Assembly: GCF_003112675.1 (NCBI RefSeq)
Contig: NZ_BFAY01000007.1
Span: 124,001 to 188,000, forward strand
Source of the DNA: Leptospira johnsonii
Lineage (GTDB): Bacteria > Spirochaetota > Leptospiria > Leptospirales > Leptospiraceae
DNA: 64,000 nucleotides
Direction of reading: 5' to 3'
Shown here in pieces: positions 30,638 through 41,208 of the stretch (its first letter is position 1; the number at the start of each line of letters is the position of its first letter). The notes beneath the pieces were generated by a model. The model ran no database searches. It had not been told where the DNA came from and saw nothing but the letters and a program-made list of their open reading frames with translations. Position numbers and translations under genes: made by a program.

Positions 30638-30831
30638 GCTTCCTACAGTATGCTAAAAATCCGTCTCTATAATTCGGAGGATCTCCTAAGTTGCAGGAAA
30701 TACAATCCGAAAATGTTCCGAGACAATCCCCTTATATATTAGAGGACCGTTTCACTTACATGGGAAACTTCTTCGGCCTTAACCGACAGAAGTGTCCCTT
30801 AATAATTTTCGGAATTTGGAACCCCTAAATA

Positions 30832-31212
30832 TTAGCGGGAAGCCGCTAAAATTCGGGTTTTTGCTTTTAGGACGAGAGTATTTTTCTCGCTGGAGGCAGG
30901 AAGAGCTTCCGCTTCTTCTAGGGCTTTTTGGGCGGAAGCCAGGTCGATATCTTCTTTCAAGCTACCATGGTCCGTCAAAATCGTAACTTTATTGTCTCTT
31001 ACTTCGAAAAACCCGCCTTCGATCGCGGCGATTTTGGTTTTATTTCCTTGTCGGACTTCCAACACGCCGATCCCAAGCAGGGAGACAAGAGAGGTATGGC
31101 CCGGATACACTCCGAAAAACCCTTCGCTTCCAGGCACGACGATACTGTCCGCATCGCCGTGGAAGAGTAGTTTCTCTGGAGAGATTACCGATACGTCTAG
31201 CTTGGCTGCCAT
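30832..31212 (-). CDS. atpC: F1Fo ATP synthase epsilon subunit
   Basis: A 126-residue epsilon subunit: an N-terminal beta-sandwich ([24 protein letters not shown], then [16 protein letters not shown]) and a C-terminal helical pair rich in Ala and Glu. It links the rotor to F1 and can brake ATP hydrolysis. It is the last gene of the operon, 3 bp after atpD. No strong terminator is visible after it. Confidence 0.95.
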   Translation of the reverse strand: MAAKLDVSVISPEKLLFHGDADSIVVPGSEGFFGVYPGHTSLVSLLGIGVLEVRQGNKTKIAAIEGGFFEVRDNKVTILTDHGSLKEDIDLASAQKALEEAEALPASSEKNTLVLKAKTRILAASR

Positions 31213-31215
31213 CGA

Positions 31216-32640
<1,425 letters not shown>

Positions 32641-33501
32641 CTAGTTTAGCGAGTCCGCACCCGCTACGATCTCCGAGATCTCCTGAGTGATCTTCGCCTG
32701 ACGGATACGGTTATAACCGCGGGTCAGGAGTTTGATCATCTCGGAGGCCGCGTCCGTTGCGGATTTCATGGCCACGCGTTTTGCGATCTGCTCGGAGCAA
32801 TTCGCTTCCAAGATCGCTTTTAAAAATGCTGTTTTAACAACTAAGGGAAGAAGAGATTCCAGGATACTTGCCGGGCTCGGCTCGTATAATACGTTGGAAC
32901 CTATATTTGATTCACCTTGCGCTTCGAACGGAAGAACCTTAGTTACTTCCGGCTCCTGATTTGCAGAAGAATGATATACTGTAGATACGATTTCCACCGC
33001 ATCCACTTCTTCTTTTGCGAATAGATTCAGGAAGAAGTCCGCGAATTCCTCCGCTTCCTTATAACCGGACTTATCATCTATATGAGTGTAGGATTTTTCT
33101 ATTTTCTCTTTTGCAAATTGGAAATAGGAAATTCCTTTTTTACCCACAACGAAAAGTCTTACGTTCGCTCCTTGGTCTTTCCACTCTTGGATACGTATTT
33201 TCGCCAACCTGATCGTTTTGGAGTTATATCCTCCACAAAGACCTCTGTTAGCGGTGATCACAAGTATAGCGACGGAACGAATCGTATTCGGTTTTCTTAA
33301 ATAAGGACTTTTTACCACGGAAGCTAGGGATGCAAGCGCACCCACCAGTTCTTTAATCTTATTAGAGAACGGATGAGACGCGTTCACCCGATCACTCAAC
33401 TTTTTGGATTTGGCCGTAGCGACCATTTCCATAGTTCGAGTGATCTTCCGAGTGTTCTTAACGGAACTAATCCGTTTCTTTATTTCCCGGGGTGTAGCCA
33501 A
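32641..33501 (-). CDS. atpG: F1Fo ATP synthase gamma subunit
   Basis: A 286-residue central-stalk protein: N-terminal coiled-coil helix ([20 protein letters not shown]), the middle Rossmann-like part with [11 protein letters not shown], and a C-terminal helix ([20 protein letters not shown]) that pairs with the first. Lies between atpA and atpD as usual. Confidence 0.96.
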   Translation of the reverse strand: MATPREIKKRISSVKNTRKITRTMEMVATAKSKKLSDRVNASHPFSNKIKELVGALASLASVVKSPYLRKPNTIRSVAILVITANRGLCGGYNSKTIRLAKIRIQEWKDQGANVRLFVVGKKGISYFQFAKEKIEKSYTHIDDKSGYKEAEEFADFFLNLFAKEEVDAVEIVSTVYHSSANQEPEVTKVLPFEAQGESNIGSNVLYEPSPASILESLLPLVVKTAFLKAILEANCSEQIAKRVAMKSATDAASEMIKLLTRGYNRIRQAKITQEISEIVAGADSLN

Positions 33502-33514
33502 GATTTTTCTCCGC

Positions 33515-35029
33515 TTACTTCAGGTTCCTAACAAAGTCCGCTGCGATAGAGGCGATTACCTCTCCCAGTTTTCCTTCATCCGAAATTTTCTTTTCAGTAC
33601 GAATTGCGTTCAATACTTCAGGCTGTTGGGTGCGAAGAACATTCAATAAATGTGCTCCGAACTCTCTCACCTTAGGTACAGGAACCTTGTCCATATGACC
33701 GCGGGTAACCGCAAAAATTTCTACTACCTGCTCTTCTACAGGATAAGGGCTGGAAACAGGCTGTTTCAACATCTCTACGATGCGATATCCTCTATCCAAC
33801 TGTGATTGTGTGACAGGATCCAGATCGGTTCCAAGCTGAGCGAATGCTTCTAACTCGCGGAACTGAGCTAATTCCAGTTTCATTTTTCCTGCGACTTGTT
33901 TCATCGCTTTGATCTGAGCGGCGGATCCCACCCGAGATACTGAAATACCCACATCCACTGCAGGACGAACCCCAGATGCGAATAAGTTAGATTGAAGATA
34001 GATCTGACCATCAGTGATGGAAATCACGTTAGTCGGAATGTATGCGGAAACCTCACCCTCTTGGGTTTCGATGATAGGAAGCGCGGTGAGTGATCCTGCT
34101 CCGTATTTTTCATCTAATTTCGCAGCACGTTCCAGCAAACGAGAGTGAAGATAGAAAACGTCTCCAGGGTAAGCTTCGCGACCCGGAGGACGGCGAAGAA
34201 GAAGACACATCTGGCGATATGCTACTGCTTGTTTAGATAAGTCATCATAAACAACCAGAGTCGCTTTTTTCTCGTTATACATGAAGTATTCGGCCATAGA
34301 ACAGCCTGAATAAGGAGCGATGTATTGCAGAGGAGCAGGCTCTGCTGCAGTCGCGGAAACTACGATTGTATATTCCAAAGCTCCTACAGCTTTTAGTTTT
34401 TCCACGATGGTTGCAACAGTGGAAGCTTTTTGTCCGATCGCTACGTAAACGCAGATAACTCCGGAACCTTTTTGGTTGATGATCGTATCCAGAGCGATGG
34501 AAGTTTTTCCAGTTCCACGGTCTCCGATGATCAACTCCCTTTGGCCTCGGCCTATTGGGATCATTGCGTCGATACTTTTGATACCTGTTTGAAGAGGCTC
34601 TTCTACAGGTTGTCTTTTGGAAATACCAGGAGCAGGACTTTCTACCGCGCGGGTATGTTTTGCATTGATCGGGCCTTTACCGTCAACAGGCTCTCCGAGT
34701 GGGTTTACCACACGACCGAGCAATTCGGGACCGACCGGAACTTCTAAGATTTTATTGGTTCTCTTAACGGAGAAACCTTCTTTGATGTTCTTATATTCAC
34801 CGTAAATGATCACACCCACGGAATTGTCTTCCAGGTTGAATGCCTGACCGCGGATCCCGTTTTGGAATTCCACAAGTTCTCCGGCCATTACGTTTCTAAG
34901 ACCGAAAACTCTCGCGATACCGTCCCCTACTTCCAGAACGGTACCTACTTCTTCTACGGCGAGGTCCTTTTTATAATTTAAAATTTCTTGCTTGAGAACC
35001 GACGTGATTTCGTCTGTTTTAATTTTCAT
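33515..35029 (-). CDS. atpA: F1Fo ATP synthase alpha subunit
   Basis: A 504-residue subunit with P-loop [11 protein letters not shown] (Gly where many species have Gln), [10 protein letters not shown] and the C-terminal helical domain. I choose the ATG at 35027-35029 ([10 protein letters not shown]); a TTG two codons earlier gives an extension without support. The start overlaps the atpH stop by about 11 bp. Confidence 0.97.
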   Translation of the reverse strand: MKIKTDEITSVLKQEILNYKKDLAVEEVGTVLEVGDGIARVFGLRNVMAGELVEFQNGIRGQAFNLEDNSVGVIIYGEYKNIKEGFSVKRTNKILEVPVGPELLGRVVNPLGEPVDGKGPINAKHTRAVESPAPGISKRQPVEEPLQTGIKSIDAMIPIGRGQRELIIGDRGTGKTSIALDTIINQKGSGVICVYVAIGQKASTVATIVEKLKAVGALEYTIVVSATAAEPAPLQYIAPYSGCSMAEYFMYNEKKATLVVYDDLSKQAVAYRQMCLLLRRPPGREAYPGDVFYLHSRLLERAAKLDEKYGAGSLTALPIIETQEGEVSAYIPTNVISITDGQIYLQSNLFASGVRPAVDVGISVSRVGSAAQIKAMKQVAGKMKLELAQFRELEAFAQLGTDLDPVTQSQLDRGYRIVEMLKQPVSSPYPVEEQVVEIFAVTRGHMDKVPVPKVREFGAHLLNVLRTQQPEVLNAIRTEKKISDEGKLGEVIASIAADFVRNLK

Positions 35030-35579
35030 ACACAACTCCGACCGGTAATTTACTATCCAGCAAGGTTTGCCTTACTTTTCTGAGTTGGTTCTTCATAGAA
35101 CCATCGATTGCCAAATCCTGGAAACGAACCACAAACCCACCGATAAGGCTGGGGTCCTCCTTAACTTCCAAGATAAACTCTGATTTGAATCTTTCTTTTA
35201 ATACTTCCCGTAATTTGGAGAGCTCAGCCTCACTCAATAACGGATAACTTCTAACTTTAGCGCGAACTCTTCCGGCTTTGCGATCCAGCTCTTCCTTTAA
35301 GGCATCGTGGATTTCGGAAAGAAAGGAAAATCTTCCCCTGCGAAGAAGCACTTGTAAAAAGTTCAGAGTAAGATCTGAAACTTTTCCTTGGAAGGTTTTG
35401 AGTAAAACCGCTTCTTTTTCTTCTCTTTTAACCGCAGGAGTATCGAAAAAATTACGAAACAAAGGTTCAACGCGGAAAATTCCTACAATCGAATCCAATT
35501 CTTGTTCGGCTTCTTCCGGTGAAGAGCTAGCGTCCGCAAATGCGGCCGCGTATGTTTTTGGGATCGCTGAATAGCTCAT
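35019..35579 (-). CDS. atpH: F1Fo ATP synthase delta subunit
   Basis: A 186-residue peripheral-stalk protein: N-terminal helical bundle beginning YAAAFADAS and a C-terminal part ending [20 protein letters not shown], typical of the OSCP/delta family. It joins the b subunits to the top of F1. Begins 4 bp after atpF. Confidence 0.94.
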   Translation of the reverse strand: MSYSAIPKTYAAAFADASSSPEEAEQELDSIVGIFRVEPLFRNFFDTPAVKREEKEAVLLKTFQGKVSDLTLNFLQVLLRRGRFSFLSEIHDALKEELDRKAGRVRAKVRSYPLLSEAELSKLREVLKERFKSEFILEVKEDPSLIGGFVVRFQDLAIDGSMKNQLRKVRQTLLDSKLPVGVVYEN

Positions 35580-35583
35580 TTGT

Positions 35584-36111
35584 TTACGCGCTCAGTTTTT
35601 TGATCTTACCTAACTCGGTCTCAATAAAGGACTTGTAATCGTCTGCCTTTAACTGTTTCTCCAAAACCAATCCAGCGACCTGAACGGTCATTTCTACGAT
35701 CTGTCCTTGGAGTTCTGCTAATGCTTTGGATTTTGCAAGTTCGATGTCTTTGATTGCGCCGTCTTTTAGCGCCTTCACTTCTTTCGAAGCATCATCCAAC
35801 ATTTTGTTTTTCAGGTTAGTAGCGTCCGATTTCGCTTCCGCTACGATTCCGTTAGCTTGGTCTTTTGCTTGTGCGATTCTTGTTTCATAATCTTTAAGCA
35901 AAGCTTCCGCTTCGGAACGTACGTCAGCAGCCTTACGAATATCGTTTTGGATGGTCTCAGCTCTTTCATCCAGAGCTTTGAGGATCACATCCCAAGCGAA
36001 AACTTTAAGGATAATGACGACTATAACGAAGGTAACCAGGGTCCAAATAATCAGACCCGGATTAACGTCTAGTAGCCCGCCTAATCCTTTATCAGCTGCT
36101 AAGAGAAACAA
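35584..36111 (-). CDS. atpF: F1Fo ATP synthase b subunit
   Basis: A 175-residue protein with an N-terminal membrane helix (LIIWTLVTFVIVVIILKVFA) and a long charged helix (ERAETIQNDIRKAADVRSEA and on) that dimerises as the peripheral stalk. One b-type gene is present; no second b-prime gene is seen. Two bases separate it from atpE. Confidence 0.95.
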   Translation of the reverse strand: MFLLAADKGLGGLLDVNPGLIIWTLVTFVIVVIILKVFAWDVILKALDERAETIQNDIRKAADVRSEAEALLKDYETRIAQAKDQANGIVAEAKSDATNLKNKMLDDASKEVKALKDGAIKDIELAKSKALAELQGQIVEMTVQVAGLVLEKQLKADDYKSFIETELGKIKKLSA

Positions 36112-36113
36112 GA

Positions 36114-36401
36114 TTACTTACCTTCAGCTGGTGCGGAAACTTCAGTTTTAGCAGCTGCTTTGTTAACTGCATTGTTCAGAGTTCCACCTGCGAGGAACGC
36201 AATCACGATTGCGAACAGAGCCGCACCTTCGATTAGTGCTGCAGAGATGATCATCGCAGTTTGGATCTTTCCAGCTGCATCAGGCTGACGGCTGATTCCT
36301 TCAGCGGCAGAGCCACCGATTCTTCCGATTCCGAGACCTGCGCCTAAAATAGCGAGTCCAGCTGCGATTCCTACTCCGATGTATCCTAGTCCGAATTCCA
36401 T
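36114..36401 (-). CDS. atpE: F1Fo ATP synthase c subunit
   Basis: A 95-residue rotor-ring protein with two membrane helices. The first holds the Gly-rich packing motif (GAGLGIGRIGG); the loop has SRQP; the second carries the ion-binding Glu in ALIEGAALFAIV. The residues around the Glu do not resemble the Na+-type pattern (no Gln in helix 1 with Glu-Ser in helix 2), so H+ coupling is most likely. A short Ala/Glu-rich C-terminal tail follows the second helix. Confidence 0.96.
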   Translation of the reverse strand: MEFGLGYIGVGIAAGLAILGAGLGIGRIGGSAAEGISRQPDAAGKIQTAMIISAALIEGAALFAIVIAFLAGGTLNNAVNKAAAKTEVSAPAEGK

Positions 36402-36446
36402 TGTACTATATTCTCCTATTTGAAATCAAAACGCTTATAATTAAAA

Positions 36447-37496
36447 TTAGTGCCTATGCATGCTCGAGCCCACGAAGAGCGAGGTTAGAAGAGCGAAAAC
36501 GTAAGCCTGTAAGAAGGCTACGAACAATTCTAAGAAATAGATCGCGGTTGCTCCGAAAACCGAGATCGGTGCCACTCCCCAGGATTGGAATTGGAAAATG
36601 AATCCGAGTAGCGCTAATATGATTACGTGTCCCGCAGTCATGTTCGCTAAAAGACGCACAGTGAGTGCGAATGCTTTAGCAAGCGGAGAAATGATAAACT
36701 CCAACGGCCACATCAGGATGTATAAAGGCCAAGGCACTCCGTTCGGAACGGAATGAAGAATGAACTTTGGTCCTTGGTAAACAAATCCTGTTCCGTAGAT
36801 CAGAAGTAAAGTAATGAGTGCGAGTGTAACGGTAACCGAAACATCACCTGTCACTGTGATACCGTTCCAAACTTTTGCGATCCAGATCGGTTCATGGTGA
36901 CCTGAGTCAGTATGTGCAGCTGCCGGAACTTCTTCTCCTGCATTTATGGATTCCATTCCGAGTTGGATCACTTCTCCCACCGGAGGAATGAGTCCCATTA
37001 AGTTACAGAATAGAATGAAGAAGAATAATGTAAAAATATAATGATAATAAGCGTGTCCGTGACCGTCTGTATTTGCATCCACTACATCCTTTTTCAAGAA
37101 ACTCACGAAAGCTTCTACGCCGTTAGCGAATCTACTTTGTATCTTTAAAGGGTTTTTTGCAATCAGTCGAGCGGCAGGAATAAATACGATGAGAAGAAGG
37201 AAGGAAACGATCCACATCATCGTGACACGACGAGTGATATGCAGATCCAAACCGCCAACAAAATGGAATTTATGGCCGGTAGAATGCTCAACAAAAATGT
37301 TTTCTGCATGAGGATCGAAACCTTCGTGACCCTCGAAAACTTTCTTTCCGCCTATATTGAAAGGAAACTCCGCATGGTCCATCAAGTGATGAACTAAAAC
37401 CTCGTTTAGATCAAAAGGTTTGGAGGCTCCTCCCTCGGAGGCGAATAATGGAAGTGAGAACAATAATAATGCGGTCGCGAAGATTTGTTTCAACAT
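36447..37496 (-). CDS. atpB: F1Fo ATP synthase a subunit
   Basis: I start it at the ATG at 37496 (MLKQIFATALLLFSLPLFASEGG), which gives an apparent cleavable signal sequence; a longer frame adds 26 unlikely residues. The 349-residue product is longer than E. coli subunit a because of an N-terminal, His-rich extracytoplasmic segment (about residues 30-90, with HLMDHAEF, FEGHEGFDPHAEN and HSTGHKFHF). The membrane part has the essential Arg in ALTVRLLANM. It forms the proton half-channels against the c-ring. Confidence 0.94.
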   Translation of the reverse strand: MLKQIFATALLLFSLPLFASEGGASKPFDLNEVLVHHLMDHAEFPFNIGGKKVFEGHEGFDPHAENIFVEHSTGHKFHFVGGLDLHITRRVTMMWIVSFLLLIVFIPAARLIAKNPLKIQSRFANGVEAFVSFLKKDVVDANTDGHGHAYYHYIFTLFFFILFCNLMGLIPPVGEVIQLGMESINAGEEVPAAAHTDSGHHEPIWIAKVWNGITVTGDVSVTVTLALITLLLIYGTGFVYQGPKFILHSVPNGVPWPLYILMWPLEFIISPLAKAFALTVRLLANMTAGHVIILALLGFIFQFQSWGVAPISVFGATAIYFLELFVAFLQAYVFALLTSLFVGSSMHRH

Positions 37497-37581
37497 ACTT
37501 GTAAATGGATCCTCTCGTAAACGACAGGAAAGAAGAGTTTTGGGAGCACCATCCCAGGGTTCTATTTCCCGCAATATACCT

Positions 37582-37607
37582 TTAAAACGTTCTTTGAAGC
37601 GTTTTAA
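37582..37607. promoter_or_regulatory. Inverted repeat between the atpI-like gene and atpB
   Basis: TTAAAACG and CGTTTTAA form perfect 8-bp arms with a ten-base spacer. They lie 5 bp after the stop of the AtpI-like gene and about 85 bp before the atpB start. No T-tract follows on either strand, so it looks more like a processing or attenuation hairpin, or an operator, than a terminator. Role unknown. Confidence 0.4.
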
Positions 37608-37611
37608 GCGG

Positions 37612-37965
37612 TTACCTTGCGAATACCAATATTAAAAGGTTGGCGAAATGGGCAATAAAAAAACCGATCACAAAACCTTCACGTTCGCCTCTCCAGATAA
37701 ACAGTACTAAAACGGCTAAATGAATAAAAAAAGACAGAACAGTCGTTCCAAATTGGATCAAAAAACCTTCTTTGGAATGTTTCCAAAGTAGATAAAATCT
37801 AAAATTATAAAGAAGCAAAGATACTGAAAGAGATATTACAATTCCCTTCCAAAAGCTTAGGTCGGAAACCTCGTAGAGTCGAAACCATAATCCGAAGACT
37901 ATAAGAAGTAAAACAAAACCTATATAATACTTTTTAGGTTGTAATACCCCGTCCAAGTCCTTCAT
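37612..37965 (-). CDS. Small membrane protein, AtpI-like
   Basis: A 117-residue protein from the ATG at 37963-37965 (MKDLDGVLQ). The longer frame overlaps the neighbouring gene and has no membrane logic. It has four predicted membrane segments (YYIGFVLLLIVFGLWF, then ISLSVSLLLY, VLSFFIHLAVLVLFI and FFIAHFANLLILV). Position between the AtpZ-type gene and atpB and the four-helix layout fit AtpI, the assembly helper for the c-ring. Sequence similarity is weak by eye. Confidence 0.7.
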   Translation of the reverse strand: MKDLDGVLQPKKYYIGFVLLLIVFGLWFRLYEVSDLSFWKGIVISLSVSLLLYNFRFYLLWKHSKEGFLIQFGTTVLSFFIHLAVLVLFIWRGEREGFVIGFFIAHFANLLILVFAR

Positions 37966-37979
37966 CCCAAAGACCGGAC

Positions 37980-38213
37980 TTATTCCTTTTTGTCGAATTG
38001 GCCAACTCTCATAAGAAGATAATAAATCCCGTAACCGAATCCGAAAATTGCGCCGAACAAGATCCCAAAAGGAGACCAACCGAAACGTCCATCCAAATAC
38101 CTTCCTATAAAAACGGAAGCTATGATGATAAAAGCGAACTCGGTTCCTACGCTCGCAAGCTGCCAAGGGGAGACATCTTTCTTTTCAGGAGGTTTTTGAT
38201 CCGGTTCGCTCAT
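37980..38213 (-). CDS. AtpZ/AtpI-family small membrane protein
   Basis: A 77-residue protein starting MSEPDQKPPEKKD with two membrane hairpin segments (TEFAFIIIASVFIGRYLDG and ILFGAIFGFGYGIYYLLM). The G-R-Y-L-D and Gly-rich second helix fit the AtpZ family encoded at the head of atp operons; that family has been linked to Mg2+/Ca2+ uptake or ATP-synthase assembly. It starts 2 bp after lepB. Confidence 0.75.
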   Translation of the reverse strand: MSEPDQKPPEKKDVSPWQLASVGTEFAFIIIASVFIGRYLDGRFGWSPFGILFGAIFGFGYGIYYLLMRVGQFDKKE

Positions 38214-38215
38214 AT

Positions 38216-39211
38216 TTATTCCAGTACGGTTCCGATTCGATACCAACGGACCTGCATTCTAGGAATTCTATAAAATATAGTACTCTTGAACCAGTTCATA
38301 TTAGAGCCTATATCCCCACATTTCGATCTAAATTCTTCCGGATCGTATTTTTGTGCGGAGTCTCCGTTCATTCCAAGGTCTTCTGCACTTTTGTAAGCAC
38401 ATACATGATCCTTCCAATTGATGGAGAAATAGATCAATGCTGCTTTTCCGAGTATATTGTCTCTAGGAACGAATCCCCAGAATCTGGAGTCGGAAGAATT
38501 TGTGCGGTTGTCTCCCATCATCATATAATGATCTTCAGGGATCACACAACCAGTGACCTGAAAACATTCAGCATCTTTGAACTCGTGAGTATAAGGACGA
38601 GTGTTCCCTTCGATAACGTAATGATCGAAGCCAGGTTTCTTTTCTTTAAAAAGATAATATTGGACTGCAGCATCATCGTCCAAGTCGTCGAATAGATTTC
38701 TCTTTTCTTCGTCCTTAAAATCATAAGCGGAGAAGGTTGTACTCCCTTTTTCCATGTATTCTATTCTGCCATAAACTGTAGGGAATCCATCTCTTTCGTG
38801 CAGGACTTTTACAATACGGATCCTATCACCGGGAAGACCGATCACTCTTTTAACGAATCTTTTCGGGAACCAGCCTTCCTTTTCCTCCGGAGAGACAGCT
38901 CCATCGGGAGGGATGAAGGTTACGATATCCCCTCTTTTTGGATCATCATATCTTTTGAGTTCTATATCCGTAAAAGGAAGTCGAAGAGAATATCTCATCT
39001 TATTTACGAATAGAAAATCCCCGATTTTCAATGTGGGGAGCATGGATCCGGAAGGAATATTGTTCGCGTCCAGTACGGAAGATTTAAAAGCTAAGACTAA
39101 TAAAACGATAAAAAAGAAGGAGAAAGTGGAATCTACGGATTCTTCTCCAAATATTTCCTGGATCCAAGTAAGAAGTTTTTTCAAAAAGGTACTGCCCTTC
39201 GGCTGGCTCAT
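38216..39211 (-). CDS. lepB: Signal peptidase I
   Basis: A 331-residue leader peptidase that removes signal peptides at the outer face of the inner membrane. One membrane segment (about residues 29-45) precedes the catalytic Ser56 in NIPSGSMLPTL; the Lys partner is in KRVIGLPGDRI, and box E is GDNRTNSSDSRFWGFVP. It lies directly upstream of the atp gene set with only 2 bp to the next gene, so it may share the transcript. Confidence 0.94.
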   Translation of the reverse strand: MSQPKGSTFLKKLLTWIQEIFGEESVDSTFSFFFIVLLVLAFKSSVLDANNIPSGSMLPTLKIGDFLFVNKMRYSLRLPFTDIELKRYDDPKRGDIVTFIPPDGAVSPEEKEGWFPKRFVKRVIGLPGDRIRIVKVLHERDGFPTVYGRIEYMEKGSTTFSAYDFKDEEKRNLFDDLDDDAAVQYYLFKEKKPGFDHYVIEGNTRPYTHEFKDAECFQVTGCVIPEDHYMMMGDNRTNSSDSRFWGFVPRDNILGKAALIYFSINWKDHVCAYKSAEDLGMNGDSAQKYDPEEFRSKCGDIGSNMNWFKSTIFYRIPRMQVRWYRIGTVLE

Positions 39212-39307
39212 AGGCCTATTGATACGGAATCGGTATTTCCCGTCAATTCGGAAGACTGAAACCCACTTTCCCCATTCAGTTTCGCACTGAGATCACAGAG
39301 GCAATCG

Positions 39308-39598
39308 TTACATTCCGCCGGTTTCAGTGACGAGATATGTTTCTGCTGTTCTATCGAAACAGAAAGCTTCTACCCCGCCACCTCCGCTAGTGAAGTATTG
39401 TGGATCATTTTGTATGATAAAACAATCCTCTCCATCTGTATCTATGCAGGCCTGGGTCGAAGCTACACAAACAAAATAGTTAGCAACCGGATTGAATTCT
39501 TCCTTTTTCTTTCCTTTAAGCTTGTCCATCTCCTCTCCGGAACATCCCAAAAAGAGAAATAAACTAAGTGTTGGTAATAAAGGAAGTTTTTGAGCCAT
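39308..39598 (-). CDS. Small Cys-containing lipoprotein
   Basis: A 96-residue protein with a short signal peptide and lipobox FLFLGC (Cys19). The mature part is polar with four further Cys residues (FVCVASTQACID, EDCFI, AFCFD), suggesting two disulfides. No family recognised. It lies alone between lepB and the divergent HpcH-like gene. Confidence 0.7.
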   Translation of the reverse strand: MAQKLPLLPTLSLFLFLGCSGEEMDKLKGKKKEEFNPVANYFVCVASTQACIDTDGEDCFIIQNDPQYFTSGGGGVEAFCFDRTAETYLVTETGGM

Positions 39599-39660
39599 TT
39601 AGTTATTGAGATCCCGTAGCAATTCAATAAGTTCCCGCGAAGGATCGAGCCGGGGTCACA

Positions 39661-39726
39661 AAATCGTGAATGCGATTTTTTGACCGGAGGCGAGAGCCTG
39701 GTCCGAGCTTTTGCGAGGACGCGGCC
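39661..39726. repeat. Short relative of the GC-rich foldback element
   Basis: AGCCTGGTCCGAGC at 39695-39708 repeats exactly the sequence at 22686-22699, and is followed by GCGAGGACGCGGCC where the larger element has GCGAGCGGGCCGCC. Just before it AAATCG and CGATTT form a small hairpin with a T-run. It looks like a truncated copy of the 22488-22718 element. Confidence 0.55.
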
Positions 39727-39810
39727 AAACCTTCCCCTAAAAGACCCCTCCAAAAGTTTAAAATTTTCAAAAATCCTTACTCTTTTTTGGAAACGGACGA
39801 TACTATAAAC

Positions 39811-40614
39811 GTGAAAGAGCAGATAGACCGCAAAATTATCGAACTTCGCCGCCACCTGATTTCTCTGAAACAGAGCTATCCTATCGTTGGATTGAAAGGT
39901 GGCACGGAAACGGAAGATATGGATTCGGACGAGATCCGAGCGCTTCATATCGTTGCCAAGGATTTGGTTCCGGTCACGGTTAAGATCGGCGGGCCAGAAG
40001 CCAGGACCGATATCCGTATGCTTGTAAAAGAAGAGATCGAGGGGATTTCCGCACCTATGATCGAATCTTCTTACGCACTGAAAAATTTTATTTCTACCCT
40101 TAAAAGTATGCTAAGTCCTGTGACTTTTTCCAAGGTCACAAAGGCGATCAACCTGGAGACTATCACAGGTTACAAAAATTTATTAGAGATCGCCGACTCG
40201 AGTGCATTCGAGGATCTGGACCAAGTGACTGCAGCAAGATCGGATCTTTCTTCATCTATGGGTATGATCCCCGATGATAAAGAAGTGATGAAAGTCACTC
40301 GCACCATCATTGCTATCTCCAAAGACAGAGGTAAAAAAACTTCTGTGGGTGGGACGATCACAAAACAAAATTTTAGAAAGATCGCAGAAGAGATCCGTCC
40401 GGACAAGATCAACTCCAGGCATGTTTGTGTAGACGCAGCAAAATCTCTGGAAAAATTTCCGGAAGAAGTAGCAGAAGTTATGCTCCAATTCGAGATAGAA
40501 TTGTACGATCTGTTCTCTCTTTTAAAACCTGAAAAGGCCTACGGTTATAAGAATAGAATGGAAACCAATCGGGAAAGGATCGGATCCAGAAAGGTTCTCT
40601 ATTCCATTCGGTAA
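39811..40614 (+). CDS. HpcH/HpaI-type aldolase family protein
   Basis: A protein of about 267 residues with a TIM-barrel aldolase/citrate-lyase pattern: VPVTVKIGGPEA, GISAPMIESSYAL, the metal-binding Glu in INLETITGYKNL and the late signature ARSDLSSSMG, matching the G-R-x-D-L-S-x-S-x-G type. The substrate is unknown. The longest frame starts at 39670 inside a repeat; I prefer the GTG at 39811 (VKEQIDRKI), though its ribosome-binding site is weak. A TetR gene follows after 3 bp. Confidence 0.75.
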   Translation: MKEQIDRKIIELRRHLISLKQSYPIVGLKGGTETEDMDSDEIRALHIVAKDLVPVTVKIGGPEARTDIRMLVKEEIEGISAPMIESSYALKNFISTLKSMLSPVTFSKVTKAINLETITGYKNLLEIADSSAFEDLDQVTAARSDLSSSMGMIPDDKEVMKVTRTIIAISKDRGKKTSVGGTITKQNFRKIAEEIRPDKINSRHVCVDAAKSLEKFPEEVAEVMLQFEIELYDLFSLLKPEKAYGYKNRMETNRERIGSRKVLYSIR

Positions 40615-40617
40615 ACA

Positions 40618-41169
40618 ATGGCCAAAGATACAAGAGACCTAATCCTAAGAACTTCCCTCAAATTATTTTCAGAACAAGGGTATCACGGCTCTACCATGAG
40701 GCAAATCGCCCAGAGGGCCGGTCTGTCTTTGGGGCTTGCCTATCGCTATTTCGAATCCAAGGAATCGATCTTAGAAGGGATTATCGAGTCTCACGATACG
40801 ATCCTAAAAAAATATCTCCCCGAAAAATTGAACTCTACGGAGAATAGAGCCGAGCTCATCCAATTTCTGGGTGGACAGATCATCAAATTGGTAAAGGAGA
40901 ATGAAGAATATCTCCGTCTGTATTGGAGCCTTATGCTCCAGCCGAAGATCCATAGATTAAAAAAACGCAATATTCATTTGGTAAATCTGATCTTTTATGA
41001 AAATTCCAAAAAGATCATCTTGGCGTTAAAACCGAATTACACCGAGTTCGAAGTGAAAAATCTCACTTCTGCCATTATAGGTTATATGATCAATCATTTG
41101 ACCAATAAGAGAGAATTCACTTTGGAAGATTTCCGTGCGTACATTGTTTACGCATTGGAGAATACCTGA
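40618..41169 (+). CDS. TetR-family transcriptional regulator
   Basis: A 183-residue protein with an N-terminal helix-turn-helix (LKLFSEQGYHGSTMRQIAQ, then AGLSLGLAYRYFESKESIL) typical of TetR, and an alpha-helical ligand domain without recognisable specificity. It is 3 bp from the HpcH-like gene, so both are probably co-transcribed and it may control that gene. Confidence 0.9.
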   Translation: MAKDTRDLILRTSLKLFSEQGYHGSTMRQIAQRAGLSLGLAYRYFESKESILEGIIESHDTILKKYLPEKLNSTENRAELIQFLGGQIIKLVKENEEYLRLYWSLMLQPKIHRLKKRNIHLVNLIFYENSKKIILALKPNYTEFEVKNLTSAIIGYMINHLTNKREFTLEDFRAYIVYALENT

Positions 41170-41208
41170 TCTCCAGATTTTAGGAAAGAGTCGTATTAGA
41201 GCAAAAAG

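Noticed and set aside
36114..36401. Sodium-type c-ring
   Set aside because: The second helix reads ALIEGAALF and lacks the Ser/Thr after Glu, and helix 1 lacks the matching Gln, so a proton ring is more likely.
37612..38166. 184-residue version of the AtpI-like protein
   Set aside because: Its first 67 residues overlap the AtpZ-type gene in another frame and are Arg-rich without membrane character; the internal ATG fits better.
39670..39810. Longer ATG start for the HpcH-like gene
   Set aside because: The extra 47 residues are encoded by the repeat fragment and are Arg/Pro-rich with no family similarity, so a downstream GTG is more likely.
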